This document shows, in pieces, positions 43,107 to 52,899 of a DNA stretch of 64,000 nt; positions within the stretch are counted from its first letter, which is position 1; each line of letters begins with the position of its first letter. The DNA is taken from positions 868,001 through 932,000 of the forward strand of contig NZ_JBANRM010000001.1 in the NCBI RefSeq assembly GCF_037154085.1, read 5' to 3'. The stretch comes from Andeanibacterium fulvum. GTDB lineage: Bacteria; Pseudomonadota; Alphaproteobacteria; Sphingomonadales; Sphingomonadaceae. Made by a program: the position numbers and the translations under genes. Under the pieces are notes generated by a model, which saw only the letters and a list, made by a program, of their open reading frames with translations, was not told the DNA's origin and made no database searches.

Positions 43107-44531
43107 ATGCGAGCAGAACCGCCACCAGCCCCCTATAGGGCAGACCCGCAAATCCTCAAGCTCGCCGAATGGCTTGGCGACGAGGTATTTCCAGCCGATT
43201 TCCCGAAAGCGGAACTGCGCTTCCGCAACCGCCGGTGGGACCGTGCAGTCGGCCTCGATGTGCTTTCCGACGAGCAATGGGTCCGCCATTTCGGACATTT
43301 CGAACCGTTGCCCGATAATCTGCCCCGCCCGCTGGCGCTGCGCTATCATGGGCACCAGTTCCGGGTGTACAATCCCGATCTGGGTGACGGGCGCGGCTTC
43401 ACTTTTGCCCAATTGCGCGACGGGCCGAATTATGGGCAACCGCCCCGCCTGCTGGATCTGGGCACCAAGGGTTCGGGCCTTACGCCATACAGCCGAACGG
43501 CCGATGGCCGCCTCACCCTTAAGGGCGCGGTGCGGGAGATTCTGGCGACCGAGATGCTCGAAGCGCTGGGCGCCTATACCAGCAAGACCTTCTCGGTGAT
43601 CGAGACCGGGGAAGAACTCTGGCGCGGAGACGAGCCCTCCCCAACCCGCTCCGCCGTGCTCGTGCGGCTGAGCCACAGCCATATCCGCATCGGCACTTTC
43701 CAACGCCTTGCCGCCTTCGAGGCAAAGGCGGAGATGGAACAACTGGTATCCTACTGCCTCGAGCAATTCTCCGGCCCGCTGCCGCCAGAAGACGCACCGG
43801 GCCGCGATGAACCCGCCGTCATCCTGTTCCATCAGGTAGTGGAACGGCTTGCCGACCTCGCAGCCTCCTACATGGCGGCCGGCTTCGTCCACGGCGTGCT
43901 CAACACCGACAATATGAACATCACCGGCGAGAGCTTCGATTACGGACCATGGCGCTGGCTGCCGCGCTGGGAGCCGGGCTTCACGGCCGCCTATTTCGAC
44001 CAGCAGGGGCTCTATGCCTTTGGACGTCAGGCAGAGGCCATCCACTGGAACTGCGCGCAACTGGCCATAGCTTTGCGGCAATTGAGCGAGGCCCCTCCGC
44101 TTGTCGCGGCGTTGGAGCGCTTCCCTGCGCTCTATCATGCATCGATGGCGCGTCGCTTCTGCTGGCGGCTTGGCATTGAATCCCGCGGCGTCGAACAAGA
44201 CGCCCAACTGATCGCCGCAGCGGAACAGGCCATGCGGGAAGAGGCGACGGGGCCGGACGCATTCTTCTTCGCCTATCGCGGCGGCCGCAAGGCTGGCGGA
44301 GCTCTGGGCGAAGTGCTCGCCGCCTATGTCCCCCTCCCTTCGGACCATGACTATTGGGCCGGGGACGCCCCCCAATCGATGCTGATCGAAGAGGTCGAGG
44401 CGATCTGGGAAGCGATCGCAAGCCGTGATGACTGGGCGCCGCTTCACGCCAAGGTCGCAGCTTTGCGGCAGATGGGTGAAGCTCTCGGCGAGGTCCCTAT
44501 TCCCGCGGGTCATCAGCCTCCGACGGTGTGA
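43107..44531 (+). CDS. selO: protein adenylyltransferase SelO (YdiU family)
   Basis: A 474-residue pseudokinase-fold enzyme that AMPylates proteins during redox stress. Signatures are RYHGHQFRVYNPDLGDGRG, DLGTKGSGLTPYSRTADGRLTLKGAVREIL (cited by its ends), TRSAVLVRLSHSHIRIGTFQ, and HGVLNTDNMNITGESFDYGP with the metal-binding Asn/Asp residues. The bacterial protein usually carries a longer C-terminus with a conserved Cys; this one is the shorter form. Divergent from the alpha/beta hydrolase. Confidence 0.93.
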   Translation: MRAEPPPAPYRADPQILKLAEWLGDEVFPADFPKAELRFRNRRWDRAVGLDVLSDEQWVRHFGHFEPLPDNLPRPLALRYHGHQFRVYNPDLGDGRGFTFAQLRDGPNYGQPPRLLDLGTKGSGLTPYSRTADGRLTLKGAVREILATEMLEALGAYTSKTFSVIETGEELWRGDEPSPTRSAVLVRLSHSHIRIGTFQRLAAFEAKAEMEQLVSYCLEQFSGPLPPEDAPGRDEPAVILFHQVVERLADLAASYMAAGFVHGVLNTDNMNITGESFDYGPWRWLPRWEPGFTAAYFDQQGLYAFGRQAEAIHWNCAQLAIALRQLSEAPPLVAALERFPALYHASMARRFCWRLGIESRGVEQDAQLIAAAEQAMREEATGPDAFFFAYRGGRKAGGALGEVLAAYVPLPSDHDYWAGDAPQSMLIEEVEAIWEAIASRDDWAPLHAKVAALRQMGEALGEVPIPAGHQPPTV

Positions 44532-44594
44532 ACGCGCTTAGCCTGTCAGCCCAATCCCAGCTGACCTTCAGGCCCATGGCGAACACAGACAGCA

Positions 44595-44624
44595 AAAGGC
44601 CCGGAGGTTTCCCTCCGGGCCTTT
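44595..44624. terminator. bidirectional terminator between selO and the giant adhesin gene
   Basis: A perfect 13-bp stem: AAAGGCCCGGAGG (44595-44607) with CCTCCGGGCCTTT (44612-44624). T-runs follow on both strands (CTTTCGTTT plus, GCCTTTTGC minus). It serves convergent selO and the adhesin gene. Confidence 0.85.
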
Positions 44625-44655
44625 CGTTTGTCGGACCTTGCGGTTCGGATCGGGC

Positions 44656-47600
44656 TTAGTTGCCCGAACCCGGACCGTAGGTGATTTCGACGCGGCGGTT
44701 CTGCAGTTCGCGGACGCCGTCGGCAGTCGGAACCCGCGGGTTCGCTTCACCGAAGCCTTCGCTGCTGATCGCCGAGGACGGGATGCCCTTGCCGACAAGG
44801 TAGGTCTGAACCGAAGCGTTGCGGCGGTTCGAGAGGCCTACGTTGTACTGGGTGCTGCCCGAACGGTCAGCATAGCCAGCCAGCATGATCGGAACCGTAC
44901 CGCAATTGCCATAGGCAGTCACAGCGCTGTCCAGGGTCGTCGCAGCCTCAGGCGTGATGTCCGACTTATCCCAGTCGAAGAACACGATGTACGGGCCCTT
45001 GTTGCACACCGGCGGAGGCGGCGGCGGGGGCGGAGGCGGCGGAGGCGGGGGCGGAGGAGGCGGCGGGGGGGGCGGCGGCGGAGGCGGCGGAGGCGTAGCA
45101 GCCTTGCCGAATGCCTTCCGAACGCCGAGATTACCCGTATACCCAGCGAAGCCCTGCTCGCCGAACTGCGTGCCGCCCCTCAGGAAGAAGCTCCAGCCAT
45201 TATTGCCGTTGCTGACGCTGATGCCGCCAAGGATTTCGCCCTGATCGCCTTCGACATTGTAGCCGACAGGCAGCGTCGAACCGTTGCTGAGCAGGTTGGT
45301 GACGTAATCACCTTCGAACTCATGCCACCAGTTGCCTTCGATATAGGGCTCAACCACCGTGCCGCTGTCCAACTTGGCAGTGTAGCCCAGACGACCACCC
45401 AGGCGAGTACGCAGGCTGTCCGAGTCCAGCACATCGATCCCGGTACCCAGCAGGGTCGGCAGGTCGTTGTCGAACTTGGTATTGCCGTAGCTTACCGTGC
45501 CCTTGGGCTCGAAGAACGCGCCGCCCGAACCCAGCGCCAGCTTGTAACCCAGATCAAGGGTAGCACCGAGCGTGGTGTAATGCGTGGTGAAGGCGTCACC
45601 GAAGACACCATCGTTCATCGAGTAGTCGAGCGTGCCGAAGTCGGCCTTCACCAGCAGGTCCGCGAAGAACGGACCATCGAGACGAGTGGCATAGGCACCG
45701 ACCGACCATTGATCATAGGTGATGGCCGTGTTCGACATGTCGAACTTCAAGTCCGACTGCACCCAGCCGCCCAGCACGCCAAACAGCCATGCCCGGTCCT
45801 TACCCTTGGCCGACACGCTCTCGCTGCCGAAGTCCACACCCATCTGCAGGCCGAAGAAGTCCTGCGAGATCTGATCGTCGTAAGTGTAGACGCCGCCGCC
45901 AGACAGGCCAGAGGGCGCGCCGACGGTGTTCGACATGTCGCGTTCGATGTTGGCGCCGAACACCCGGCCCCACACGCCCGGCGTGACATTCCCGGCCTGG
46001 CCTTCCGCGTGGTCACCGAAGCCATTGCGCAGATCGGCATTACGGTCGAGCCAGGTGCCAGTGGTGACGTTCCACAAATTCTGGGCACCATAGGCAATCG
46101 TCGAAAGGTCGAAGGCTTCGCGGTCCAGATTGCTGGCCAGCACCCATTCCTCATACCCGTCGGAATTCTTCGGAGTATCGCGGAGATAGGCGTCGAAGCG
46201 GAACAGGCCCTTGTCGATACCGCCATCGGTGGTGAAGTCCGGCGTCGAGGTGCTCACGGCCCCGCCCACATAGGCAAAGACGATCGCATCGTCGGCATCG
46301 ACATATTCACCCGGAACGGCGGCCGAGAGATCGTCGACCGTGAGATGCGTCGTGCCCGAGACATCTCCGCCAATCACCAGATAATCGGCAGAACCATTGG
46401 CCTCCAGCTCCGCGTTGAACGCGAAGACCGCAGTGCCTGAGGCGTTATAATTACCCGTGGTCGTCAGGTAATCGTCCGTATCCTCGTCCACCATGTCGAT
46501 GAGCTTGGCATTGTTGAAATCATCGAGGCCGATGAAGTTCAGCCCGCCATCGACCACGACCTTGCCGGTATTGTCGAAGGTCGCACTGCCCAGCGGATGG
46601 ATGAACTCGAAGTCATGCTCGTAACCCGTGGCACTGAAAATGCCCGAGTTGGCAATCGCGATATCGCCTTCATCCGACTGGAAGGTCGAGAGCGACGCGT
46701 CGACCGCGTTGATCTTGCCGGCATTGTTCAGAACGACATCGCCCAGACCATAGATGGCATTCTCACCCGAGAAGGTCCAATCGCCGGTATTGTTGTTGTC
46801 GATCTGCACACTGACGCCGCTGACCGCGTCGGCACCGAGCGCCGCAAGCGCCACGTTGCCGATGATCGAGCCATCATTGTCGATGCCGATGGTGGACGCT
46901 TCCGAATAGGCCCAGATCGCCGCACCGCTTTCAGGATCGACTTCGTCGGTGGTGATGATGCCGTTCACGCCATTGGCGAGCGAGAGCGAACCGTCGCTCC
47001 ACGACATGACGGTGGCGAACAGATCGCCATCGCCCTGAAGCAGGCCGTCATTGACGATGGAGATATCGTCCACCGCGACCGGATCGGCATCATTGGCAAC
47101 TGCGAACACCGCTGCGCCGAGCGCGTACACTTCCGCATCGGTCGCGTTGGTGATGGTGGTGGCACCCGGCCCGTCATTCAGCACCGAAATGCCGAAGACC
47201 GGCGCCGGATTGGCACCTGCACCCACCGTGCCGTTATTGGTCACGATCACGTCGCCGCCACCGAAATTCGCGGCATTGATGCCGATGAAATCGGCTTCGA
47301 TGTCGGAATTGTTGGTAACGGTGGCGGCACCGGAACCGAAGCTCACGGCGGATGCGCCGATTACCGGCGGATCGATCACTTCGTTGACGGTCACAGTTGC
47401 AGCGCCGCCGAACGACGTAGCCGAAGCCCCGAAGAGCCCGTTATCCGCCGTGATCTTGCCGTGCGTGGTGACAATAGCATCGCCGCCGAACGACGTGGCG
47501 AGCACACCCGAGCCGTTGGTCGAGGTCACGACGCCGCTGTCGACGGTAGCATCGCCGCCAAAGGCAGTAGCGATGATACCGCTGTCGAGCGAATTCACCG

Positions 47601-50600
47601 TGCTGTCGGCACCGATGACGATCGCGTCACCGGCGAGCGCCGTGGCACCCACGCCGAAGCCGGCGGTGTTGGTAATGGTATTTTCGCCCAGATCGACAGT
47701 GGCCGTGGTACCGGCCAGCGCATTGATACCGGCAAAGCCATTGGCCGTGACGTCGCCGAAGGCAGCGATGTCGACATAGCCGGTCGTCGCGACGGCAAAG
47801 ATACCCGAACCGTTGGCGGCCGTGACCGTGCCGGATTCGATATCGACATTGGTGCCTGCCAGAGCGAGGACGCCGGTCAGTTCCGAATTCACCGTGCTGT
47901 CGGCGCCGAGGATCACCACATCTTCCCCGGCTTCGGCACCCACGCCGATACCGGCGGTGTTGATGACCGTGTTGGTGCCGAGATCGATGTTCACATCGAC
48001 CGAAGCCAGTCCGTTCACACCGGCGAGGCCATTGGCAGTGATATTGCCATGGAGCACGATATCCGTGTCGCCGCCGAAAGCGCTGGCCAAGATGCCCGAG
48101 CCGCTGGTGGAAACGATCGTGCCGCTATCGACCCAGGTGCTGCCGCCAGTGGCGGTCGCGAGAATGCCGGTCAGGCTCGAATTGATCGTGCTGCCCACGC
48201 CATCAACGTCCACATCGTCACCTGCGGTGGCGACCACGCCGAAGCCGTAAAGCGCATTCACGGTCTGACCGGTGATGTCGATGTTCACGTCTTCGTCCGC
48301 AAGGGCGAAGATGCCGAACAGGCCATCCGCATCGGTCAGATTATGGGTGGTGATGTTGACTTCGCCGCCCAGCGCCACGCCGGTGATCCCGACGCCGGTA
48401 ATGCCGGTGCCATTGGCGTAGACCGTGCCGGTGTCGATATTCACATCGCCGCCGAACGCAGTGCCGACCACGCCGGCATCGCCGCTGGTCACGATCGAAG
48501 TCGCATCCGCATCGATATCGACATTGCCGCCGATGGCCACTGCCAGCAGGCCGACATCGTCAGCTTCAACGCTGACATCGGCCAGCACATCGAGGTCCGC
48601 ATTGCCGCCAATGGCGAGCGCCGCGGCACCGATATCCGGCGGATCGATATCACCGCCCACGACCGTGGTGGCATTACCGCCCACCGCGATGGAAGCGACG
48701 CCGAAGAGGCCGTCATCGACCGAAGTCTTGCCATGGCTGGTTGCGCTGGCATTGCCCCCGATCGCGACAGCCATCACACCGCTGCCTTCGAAGCCGGTCG
48801 CACCCGAAGTGTGGACCGTGCCGCTATCGACCGTGGCGTTGCCGTCGATGGCCAGTGCGCCCACGCCGACATACATGGATTCGACATTGGAGCCCGCACC
48901 GGTGATCGTTGCGTCACCGCCAAGCGCGACAGCAGTCACGCCTGCGCCATTGAGAGCGGAAACGGTGATATCGTCATCCATCGTGACGAGCGCGTTGCCG
49001 CCGGTCGCCAGGGCCGCGATGCCGAACATGCCGTTATCGGCAGTGATGTCGCCATGTGCGGCGATATCGACATCCCCGCTGCCCGTGCCGAGATCCACCG
49101 CGATGCCGACCACGCCGCTGCCTTCGAAGCCGGCTGCGGTGGTGTTGACGTCGCCCGCGTCGATATCGACGCCGCCGTCCAGCGCCAGGGCGCCAAGGCC
49201 GGTATAGGCCGACGTGACGGTGTAACCGGTGCTATCAATCGCAACATCGCCGCCGAAGGCAACGCCGGAAACGCCGGCGCCGCTCAGCGCATCGACATTA
49301 CCGCCGATGCCGATATCGACATCGCCGCCAACCGCGACGCCGATCACGCCGAAGTCGCCATTGAGCGTGCCGGTGTAGTCATGCGTGTCGATATCGACGC
49401 TACCGCCGATGGCGAGACCGGCAACGCCGATGCCGCCCAGGCCCGAGCCACCCGCATAGACCGTGCCGGTATCGATGTAGACGTCGCCGCCTACGCCGCC
49501 GTCCTCAATCGCGGTGCCGACCACGCCAGCGCCGCCGCTGGAAATCCAGGAGCCTGCTGCCTCGATATCGGCATCGCCGCCCACCGAAGCCGCAACCAGG
49601 CCGAGTTCGTCGGCAAAGATGTCGACCCCGTCGGCCACGTTGAGATTTGCATCGCCGCCAAAGGCAAGCGAGGCGGCGCCGATCGTCGGCGGATCGATAT
49701 CCCCGTTGACCGTCACCGTCGACGTGCCGCCGATCGCGATACCGGCAACGCCGAACAGGCCGTTATCGGCAGTCGTCTTGCCATGGCTGGTGACGGTGGC
49801 GTTGCCGCCCAGCGCCACGCCGACCACACCGGAATCGTTGAGCGACGTTACCGTGCCGGAGTCGATTTCGACGTTGGTACCAAGACCCAGCACGCCGGTG
49901 TTAAGCGAATGAACAGTGCTGCCTTCGCCGTTGATGTCCACATCGCCGAGGGCCGCGCCGATCACGCCGTAACCGCTATCCGCGGTGACCGTGTTTCCGT
50001 CGAGATCGATGGTGGCATTGTTCGCCGCGAAGGCACCGACGCCGACGCTGCCGAGCGTGGTGGTATCGCCCTTGGTTTCGATGCCGACATCGCCGGCCAG
50101 CGAAAGGCCAAGCACGCCACCGGAAACGCCGAGAACGCCGGCCGAACCGGAGTTCACGTCGCCGGATTCGATATCCACGTTGCCGCCGGCCGAGAAGCCG
50201 AGCACGCCGATCCCGCCCGAAATGATGTCGTTCGGATCTTCGAATTCGCCGCCTTCATCGAAGGGGGTTTCCGTGATGATCGCATCGCCCGAGCCGAGAT
50301 TGATTGCCGATACGCCAACCAGGTTGGCGTGAACTTCGGAATCGTCCAGCGCGTTCGCGCCGACATTCACCGTAGCATCCGACGTACCGCCGAGCACCAC
50401 CGACATCAGCCCGAAATCGGGGGTGAGGCCGTTGATGTTGCCGCCATCGAGATTGACGGTCGCAGCACCGCTGGTGGACAAGGCAAGCCCCCCAACAGTG
50501 CCATTGCCGAGCGTGCCGAAGCCGAGCGTGCCGAGAAGCGAGTCCCCGGTCGCACCGTTGACGTTGACTTCACCGCCGATATTCGCGGTGGCGTTACCAC

Positions 50601-52377
50601 CACCGGTAGCGACCGCGGCCACGCCGAAGCCGGTTGCATTGACGGTGCCGTCAGCAGTGACGGTGGCGTCGCCGGTTCCGGTGTTGAGCGCCATGATACC
50701 GACGCCTTCGATGTCGAGGCCCGGAACATGACCCACCTGAGTGGCCGTGCTGCCGGTACCCTGCGTGATCTCGACATCGCCGCTGCCGGTTGCCCAGCCG
50801 CCCACGCCGACAGGCAGACCCATGCCGAGATCCGCAGCCTCGGTCGAGGTCTGGCTTGCATCGCCATCAACCTGGATCGTGACGTCACCCGCACCGGCCG
50901 CCCGGCCGAACACACCAGCAGCGGTGCCGGTAGCAGAGCCGCCGTCCTCGACCGTCAGTTTGACGTAACCATCGCCACCCGAGGCTTCACCCCACAGGCC
51001 AGTACCGGTGCCGGTCGTGCCGAGAACATCGGTGGAAGTGGCTGAGCCGCCAAGTACGCCGTCGACATTGCCGCCGCCGGTCGCGACCAGATGGACCGCA
51101 TCGCCCGCACTGGCGCTGATCGTGGTTTCAGCCTCGGTTTCGAAATCGATGTCCGAACCTGCGTCGGACGTATCGATATTCACACCGTGGCCGAGGAATA
51201 CCGTACCGCCAGTACCGCCGGTGATCGAGCCAGACACGAGGTCGAACGTAACGTCTGAATCGATGTCATCGGTTTCAAGGCTGACACCGTGGCCCACTCC
51301 GCCAGACACGCCCGTGATCGCCCCCCCGGCGATCGAGCCACCATCGAGCGAGAAGTCGATCCCCGAATTGTCACCATCGGTCGTGACTTCGAAACCGGTG
51401 ACGTTACCCAAGCCATTATTGACGTTGCCACCCTTGATCGTAACGTCGGTGAGGTCGACGTTCACCGCCGCATCATCCCCCGTCGTCGCGAGATCGACAC
51501 CGTGTGTCGTGACCGCAGCAGCCGATCCGTTACCGCCGGTTGCAGTGACGTTATCGAGCGTGAAATCGATATCCGACCCGTTTCCGGTAGTAGATATCCC
51601 AATACCAAAGCTATTGCCCGCCGCAGCAGTGACGCTACCGCCGGTGAAGCTTGAATCGGTGACATCCAGAGTGACGCCCGCATTCGAACCAGTGCTCGTT
51701 GCCCCGAGTCCCATCGTCGAACCGACGGCAATAGTCAGATTGCCACCTTTCGCCGTGGAATTATCCATGTTGATATCAATGGTGGAATCGGCGCCGGTCG
51801 TGCCCAGCAGTACGCCGTAAGAACTGCCGCCTGCAGAGTTACCGCCGTTGAACGTGGCACCGGTACCGTTGACGCCCCCCACAACCTCCTGATTCACATC
51901 AAATGTGATCGGCGCGCTGGAACCCGAGGTCGTAGCCTGGAAACCATTGCTCGTGCCAAGTGCGTCATTGCCCTCAAAGAACGGCGCCGGTCCCGCACCA
52001 ACCTGATCGACATTGATATCAAGGTAGTTATTATTTTCATTTGTCGAGATGGATACAGCAGTACTGGACAAAATGCCGCTGCGATCAACCTGGGTGTTAT
52101 CGAAATTGATGATGATCGCGCCGGCATCATCGGTATTGCCATTGCTATAAGTGATGCCCGTCGAATTGTAGTTCGGATCACCCTGTCCGCACGAAATCGT
52201 GTGAACCCCCGACGTGTTCGGAACGCCGCCGCATTCCTCATTCGCCCGCGCTTCATTAAAGAACATGGGCGACGCCAACAACCCTGCGGCCAGCGCGGTG
52301 GTTACCGCCAGAGCCTTGCGACTGCGCGCAGCCTTGAGACCCGGCGCAGCCGCGCCGTTCACGACATCACTCTTCAT
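44656..52377 (-). CDS. giant autotransporter-type repeat adhesin with polyproline linker and C-terminal OmpA domain
   Basis: 2573 residues. Signal peptide with an extended basic n-region, cut after NEARA (about residue 45). Passenger from about 45 to 2100: eight units of about 35 residues (about 145-430; pattern STTGxxSDIDFxLDxxTxTGG), then many 19-30-residue units of the type GVxAxAxGGDVxIDTGT. A higher-order block marked by GDIDPPxIGA recurs near residues 896, 1246 and 1670. An autotransporter beta-barrel follows (about 2130-2424, GVWGRVFGANIERD to LGVRKAFGK), then 28 consecutive prolines (2429-2456), then an OmpA_C domain (about 2460-2573: FFDWDKSDIT, AGYADRSGSTQYNVGLSNRR, NRRVEITYG) with the Asp and Arg that grip diaminopimelate. 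Cysteines occur only near the N-terminus and in the OmpA domain. ATG 52377 has AAGGGGG upstream. Likely a surface-exposed adhesin or biofilm protein; its function is inferred. Confidence 0.9.
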   Translation of the reverse strand: MKSDVVNGAAAPGLKAARSRKALAVTTALAAGLLASPMFFNEARANEECGGVPNTSGVHTISCGQGDPNYNSTGITYSNGNTDDAGAIIINFDNTQVDRSGILSSTAVSISTNENNNYLDINVDQVGAGPAPFFEGNDALGTSNGFQATTSGSSAPITFDVNQEVVGGVNGTGATFNGGNSAGGSSYGVLLGTTGADSTIDINMDNSTAKGGNLTIAVGSTMGLGATSTGSNAGVTLDVTDSSFTGGSVTAAAGNSFGIGISTTGNGSDIDFTLDNVTATGGNGSAAAVTTHGVDLATTGDDAAVNVDLTDVTIKGGNVNNGLGNVTGFEVTTDGDNSGIDFSLDGGSIAGGAITGVSGGVGHGVSLETDDIDSDVTFDLVSGSITGGTGGTVFLGHGVNIDTSDAGSDIDFETEAETTISASAGDAVHLVATGGGNVDGVLGGSATSTDVLGTTGTGTGLWGEASGGDGYVKLTVEDGGSATGTAAGVFGRAAGAGDVTIQVDGDASQTSTEAADLGMGLPVGVGGWATGSGDVEITQGTGSTATQVGHVPGLDIEGVGIMALNTGTGDATVTADGTVNATGFGVAAVATGGGNATANIGGEVNVNGATGDSLLGTLGFGTLGNGTVGGLALSTSGAATVNLDGGNINGLTPDFGLMSVVLGGTSDATVNVGANALDDSEVHANLVGVSAINLGSGDAIITETPFDEGGEFEDPNDIISGGIGVLGFSAGGNVDIESGDVNSGSAGVLGVSGGVLGLSLAGDVGIETKGDTTTLGSVGVGAFAANNATIDLDGNTVTADSGYGVIGAALGDVDINGEGSTVHSLNTGVLGLGTNVEIDSGTVTSLNDSGVVGVALGGNATVTSHGKTTADNGLFGVAGIAIGGTSTVTVNGDIDPPTIGAASLAFGGDANLNVADGVDIFADELGLVAASVGGDADIEAAGSWISSGGAGVVGTAIEDGGVGGDVYIDTGTVYAGGSGLGGIGVAGLAIGGSVDIDTHDYTGTLNGDFGVIGVAVGGDVDIGIGGNVDALSGAGVSGVAFGGDVAIDSTGYTVTSAYTGLGALALDGGVDIDAGDVNTTAAGFEGSGVVGIAVDLGTGSGDVDIAAHGDITADNGMFGIAALATGGNALVTMDDDITVSALNGAGVTAVALGGDATITGAGSNVESMYVGVGALAIDGNATVDSGTVHTSGATGFEGSGVMAVAIGGNASATSHGKTSVDDGLFGVASIAVGGNATTVVGGDIDPPDIGAAALAIGGNADLDVLADVSVEADDVGLLAVAIGGNVDIDADATSIVTSGDAGVVGTAFGGDVNIDTGTVYANGTGITGVGITGVALGGEVNITTHNLTDADGLFGIFALADEDVNIDITGQTVNALYGFGVVATAGDDVDVDGVGSTINSSLTGILATATGGSTWVDSGTIVSTSGSGILASAFGGDTDIVLHGNITANGLAGVNGLASVDVNIDLGTNTVINTAGIGVGAEAGEDVVILGADSTVNSELTGVLALAGTNVDIESGTVTAANGSGIFAVATTGYVDIAAFGDVTANGFAGINALAGTTATVDLGENTITNTAGFGVGATALAGDAIVIGADSTVNSLDSGIIATAFGGDATVDSGVVTSTNGSGVLATSFGGDAIVTTHGKITADNGLFGASATSFGGAATVTVNEVIDPPVIGASAVSFGSGAATVTNNSDIEADFIGINAANFGGGDVIVTNNGTVGAGANPAPVFGISVLNDGPGATTITNATDAEVYALGAAVFAVANDADPVAVDDISIVNDGLLQGDGDLFATVMSWSDGSLSLANGVNGIITTDEVDPESGAAIWAYSEASTIGIDNDGSIIGNVALAALGADAVSGVSVQIDNNNTGDWTFSGENAIYGLGDVVLNNAGKINAVDASLSTFQSDEGDIAIANSGIFSATGYEHDFEFIHPLGSATFDNTGKVVVDGGLNFIGLDDFNNAKLIDMVDEDTDDYLTTTGNYNASGTAVFAFNAELEANGSADYLVIGGDVSGTTHLTVDDLSAAVPGEYVDADDAIVFAYVGGAVSTSTPDFTTDGGIDKGLFRFDAYLRDTPKNSDGYEEWVLASNLDREAFDLSTIAYGAQNLWNVTTGTWLDRNADLRNGFGDHAEGQAGNVTPGVWGRVFGANIERDMSNTVGAPSGLSGGGVYTYDDQISQDFFGLQMGVDFGSESVSAKGKDRAWLFGVLGGWVQSDLKFDMSNTAITYDQWSVGAYATRLDGPFFADLLVKADFGTLDYSMNDGVFGDAFTTHYTTLGATLDLGYKLALGSGGAFFEPKGTVSYGNTKFDNDLPTLLGTGIDVLDSDSLRTRLGGRLGYTAKLDSGTVVEPYIEGNWWHEFEGDYVTNLLSNGSTLPVGYNVEGDQGEILGGISVSNGNNGWSFFLRGGTQFGEQGFAGYTGNLGVRKAFGKAATPPPPPPPPPPPPPPPPPPPPPPPPPPPPVCNKGPYIVFFDWDKSDITPEAATTLDSAVTAYGNCGTVPIMLAGYADRSGSTQYNVGLSNRRNASVQTYLVGKGIPSSAISSEGFGEANPRVPTADGVRELQNRRVEITYGPGSGN
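45010..45093 (-). repeat. 28-codon polyproline tract inside the adhesin gene
   Basis: All 28 codons read as Pro using a mixture of CCG, CCT and CCC (on the plus strand CGG, AGG, GGG triplets), so the DNA is an imperfect GGN repeat. It connects the barrel to the OmpA domain, as a long rigid periplasmic spacer would. Such tracts can vary in length between strains. Confidence 0.95.
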
Positions 52378-52899
52378 ATATTGCCCCCTTGGCACTTCGC
52401 GCAGGACGAGCCGGTCCCCGCGAAGGAAACGTTAATTTGCAGATAACCGTTTCTACACCAGCGGCTCGTTGCGCCGCAACGCACAACCTGCTCCGTCGCA
52501 CGGGGGACCAATCCGGTTTGGATGAATTACAGACGATTGTATTTGTGCATTTTTGGCCGAAACTCGCCTCGAAAAGGAACATTTCCTACTTCGATGAGCG
52601 CAGCATTCGCGGCCCCGCTCGGGTTCCGAAATCCACTTCCAAATCACTTCAAATCTTCGAGTCGATTCGAACCGAATATTGCGCGCGAGACATTGATTTC
52701 GACAAAATGCAAATTTTGATGTGAACATATATGTATATTCGCGAAGCGTGTTCGTCCGCATATCTGCAATATTCAGGCGCAGCCCTCTCACCCGGTTCCG
52801 CTTGTAACTTTCTCGTCTCTGGCGCAAAGGATCGGAAAGGTTGCCGTCGCCGCAATCCTGCGGCAACGGCGCAAGGATGTCTGATCGGAACTCTATCTC
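52378..52899. other. 522-bp AT-richer intergenic region upstream of the adhesin gene
   Basis: No coding frame is convincing. The region is visibly lower in GC than its surroundings, mainly 52500-52760, with a perfect 10-bp palindrome ACATATATGT at 52723-52732 and several A/T runs (CAAAATGCAAATTTTGATG). It must hold promoters for the minus-strand adhesin (a long leader of perhaps 300 nt) and for plus-strand astD. AT-rich regions of this kind are typical targets of MucR/H-NS-like proteins; that link is inference. Confidence 0.5.

Noticed and set aside
44954..45244. A plus-strand frame with a long polyglycine run
   Set aside because: It is the reverse complement of the polyproline tract of the adhesin, not a separate glycine-rich protein.
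46597..51045. A 1482-codon open frame on the plus strand, antisense to the adhesin gene
   Set aside because: It mirrors the repeat structure of the adhesin and has no start context, signal or domain. Repetitive high-GC coding DNA with few stop-capable codons commonly leaves such antisense frames open.
44656..52377. A non-ribosomal or polyketide-type megasynthase as explanation for the very long gene
   Set aside because: The protein has a signal peptide, Gly/Asp/Val-rich beta-helix-like repeats, a barrel and OmpA domain, and none of the synthase motifs.
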